64,000 bases of DNA from Lachnospiraceae bacterium (GTDB lineage: Bacteria > Bacillota > Clostridia > Lachnospirales > Lachnospiraceae), in the NCBI GenBank assembly GCA_029053015.1, contig JAIDHX010000029.1:1-64000 (forward strand), read 5' to 3'. Of the stretch, positions 63,601-64,000 are shown one piece after another; within the stretch, counting starts at the first letter, position 1, and each line of letters begins with the position of its first letter. A program made the translations under genes and the position numbers. The notes under the pieces are model-generated. The model was not told the origin of the DNA and ran no database searches. It worked only from the letters and a program-made list of their open reading frames with translations.

Positions 63601-63868
63601 TAAGTCCGGATAATATGGTAGGGTCAAGGTCTTTTTTGCCAACATTATCTGAATCTTTGCGGTATTTTGCTTCCGCCCAGCTTTCATATCCGTCCTGATA
63701 GGTATGAAACATATCAAGATTATTATCCCATGAAGCTTTAGTTGGAAGCCAATCAAAATCTGAAAAAGTTTCTTTTAAATATTCTAATGCAAGATTCTCA
63801 AAAGATTTCCCGGCTTTTCCGTTGTTAGATTCATTTAATATATATATTTGTGACCAATCAATACTCAT
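60617..63868 (-). CDS. PD-(D/E)XK nuclease fused to a STAND-like NTPase (candidate Avs-type defence protein)
   Basis: The protein has 1083 residues. Residues 15-140 look like an Mrr-type nuclease: 'GKSFENLALEYL', Asp52 in 'NNLDMF', and Glu66-x-Lys68 in 'WAEAKYR'. A beta-rich region follows. The P-loop is at about residue 312, 'YSKSGNGKTYLLQKL', with Walker B 'CILLLDDIQKLND'. From about residue 680 the protein is helical and repeat-like, as TPR sensors are. Nuclease-STAND-repeat order is that of antiviral STAND (Avs) proteins, which bind a phage protein and then cut DNA. The first glycine of Walker A is replaced by Ser. ATG 63868 has GGAG upstream and is preferred to 63931. Confidence 0.78.
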   Translation of the reverse strand: MSIDWSQIYILNESNNGKAGKSFENLALEYLKETFSDFDWLPTKASWDNNLDMFHTYQDGYESWAEAKYRKDSDNVGKKDLDPTILSGLIKEKIKLILYITNGTIASHNLNRITYGARIKNISVSCINRNQLESWLYENPDKYQKYFGNSLPETDHSQEYVNVKDVSFYSVNSIDFGANKLHEKLDLKQEYIMCITLSASKKGHLHIEKNDYPFDFVDSPQWPSANEISYTCGTSSFFLLIRTQKISDKPITLKICLENGEEIKHIINCEIADKQEIMVVHSSQNQVSFKINKCLENMTDKGHNAIITIYSKSGNGKTYLLQKLFIDYSYRTEMSLVRFVDADSSIYNYTLLCKIIFFLTFGNLLWIDKDDENDFQEFYEKRKELLINLSYNTIYDFEQLNSLFAGCFDMLIAEKCITELNERIKLKNQLLLDPQSKNSHCILLLDDIQKLNDIQGIFLVNLLKQSDFLKYNATIILSYNNESKYRNTLEQVTSLTANKFEIDDLSRKDIRESLLKNIHIANGTIAESQLSDFPQNAFLLEETLRVMRSYKRDYFDVPEVLKEIKIIKKENLILENKFTGFEDRFAIIDVIYEFEKGMPSAALILKPLSATEADLKRMEDACIIKQAGDRYIPYHDILRNAYRHLRNELQYNEKMGEYISEIIKSDPLSELIDLNQALAVLVKCGDAYKKIYIDKCIEQRDYYFSRTLFKESSFYAESIYFVSLKEKKDIQYFDEEELYAVFVLADCLKHNGDLVRSTELFQELFDKANNVSTIKYEAGAELVNAQYRALRLTEAVDLAYSLMLSLNNKIRNCKYIYENNLDNRIIRSYYTVTNRYMMILQLQNNYDKAFKLYRKSMKAIAKTQPQEDKARLCGELATYIMDFARGLYFVNFPEAKRLMEIAFNFFLQNEKVHCRRISMCKSDLLFLNYLGTYNSEISQYDNGHFFEIENDQIAKGYHREVYKTQLKHYACLLIQSEHDGSPQYGSIKEILEDIYSQFDDAADARSEYILCSMLAYVEKKEGSIKYGQELLSKIEKHVSLLGEDYQEAYFHNKSNFEKADKVAFALADIVLEDNIYYLDPRIW

Positions 63869-64000
63869 ATAATATATTACTCCATCGTATCTAAAATGCA
63901 GGAAATAATAGGAATGTTCGCTATTTTCCAATTATTGCATTTAAACAATAATAAATAATTACCCAAATGATTATATACAAAATTCAGCTACCGTCTTATA
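63869..64000. other. Upstream edge of the STAND gene, no gene seen
   Basis: The last 132 bases are A+T-rich. They contain the GGAG site before ATG 63868. The in-frame extension to 63931 has no better site, and no promoter was assigned. Confidence 0.4.

Overview
The window looks like chromosomal DNA of a gut Firmicute of the Lachnospiraceae type (Clostridia). This is inferred from a large set of plant- and host-glycan genes, LytTR and GGDEF regulators, a T-box leader before a methionyl-tRNA synthetase, GGAGG-type ribosome binding sites and TTGACA/TATAAT promoters with 17-bp spacers. No rRNA, CRISPR array, insertion sequence or prophage structural gene was seen. Most genes lie on the minus strand. 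The two ends (about 1-2.2 kb and 56.5-64 kb) are visibly richer in A+T than the middle and look accessory.

Layout. 0-2.2 kb: a GIY-YIG protein and small zinc-ribbon membrane proteins, one apparently frame-shifted. 2.2-10.3 kb: a YcaQ/AlkX-type DNA glycosylase on plus, then on minus a methyltransferase, a PAT-like acetyltransferase, a LytTR response regulator, a short GHKL kinase and, beyond a terminator and a 138-bp palindromic MITE-like element, a heterodimeric ABC exporter. 10.4-17.6 kb: an effector-binding protein, a cation/proton antiporter, a membrane diguanylate cyclase, two tRNA-Leu genes (anticodons AAG and CAG) and small accessory genes. 17.7-28.5 kb: a seven-gene galactoside operon (TetR, chemoreceptor, GH2, GT-B-like protein, GPH symporter, GH36, serine hydrolase). 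28.7-29.8 kb: a divergent diguanylate cyclase. 29.9-34.5 kb: a complete unsaturated-uronate pathway (kduI, kduD, an RpiB/DhuI-like isomerase, eda, kdgK). 34.7-40.1 kb: a TrpB2-type tryptophan synthase and a GH95 plus SGNH-toroid fusion pair. 40.2-42.3 kb: metG under a T-box. 42.3-48.2 kb: small hydrolases, acetyltransferases and an antiporter. 48.2-52.2 kb: an L-arabinose operon (GH51, FGGY kinase, araD). 52.2-56.4 kb: a CmpB-family membrane protein, a fused ribosomal-protection GTPase/NYN nuclease and a lone LytTR regulator. 56.6-64 kb: an XRE regulator, a tyrosine recombinase, two glycosyltransferases and a large PD-(D/E)XK-STAND ATPase.

How the genes work together. The sugar blocks form separate transcription units that cleave alpha- and beta-galactosides, fucosyl or related side chains and arabinofuranosides, and turn unsaturated uronates into pyruvate and glyceraldehyde-3-phosphate. 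The most unusual proteins are the EF-G/Tet-like GTPase carrying a Rae1-like NYN domain (52.8-55.5 kb) and the nuclease-STAND protein (60.6-63.9 kb), a candidate anti-phage effector. Functions rest on motif recognition by eye; no database search was run.
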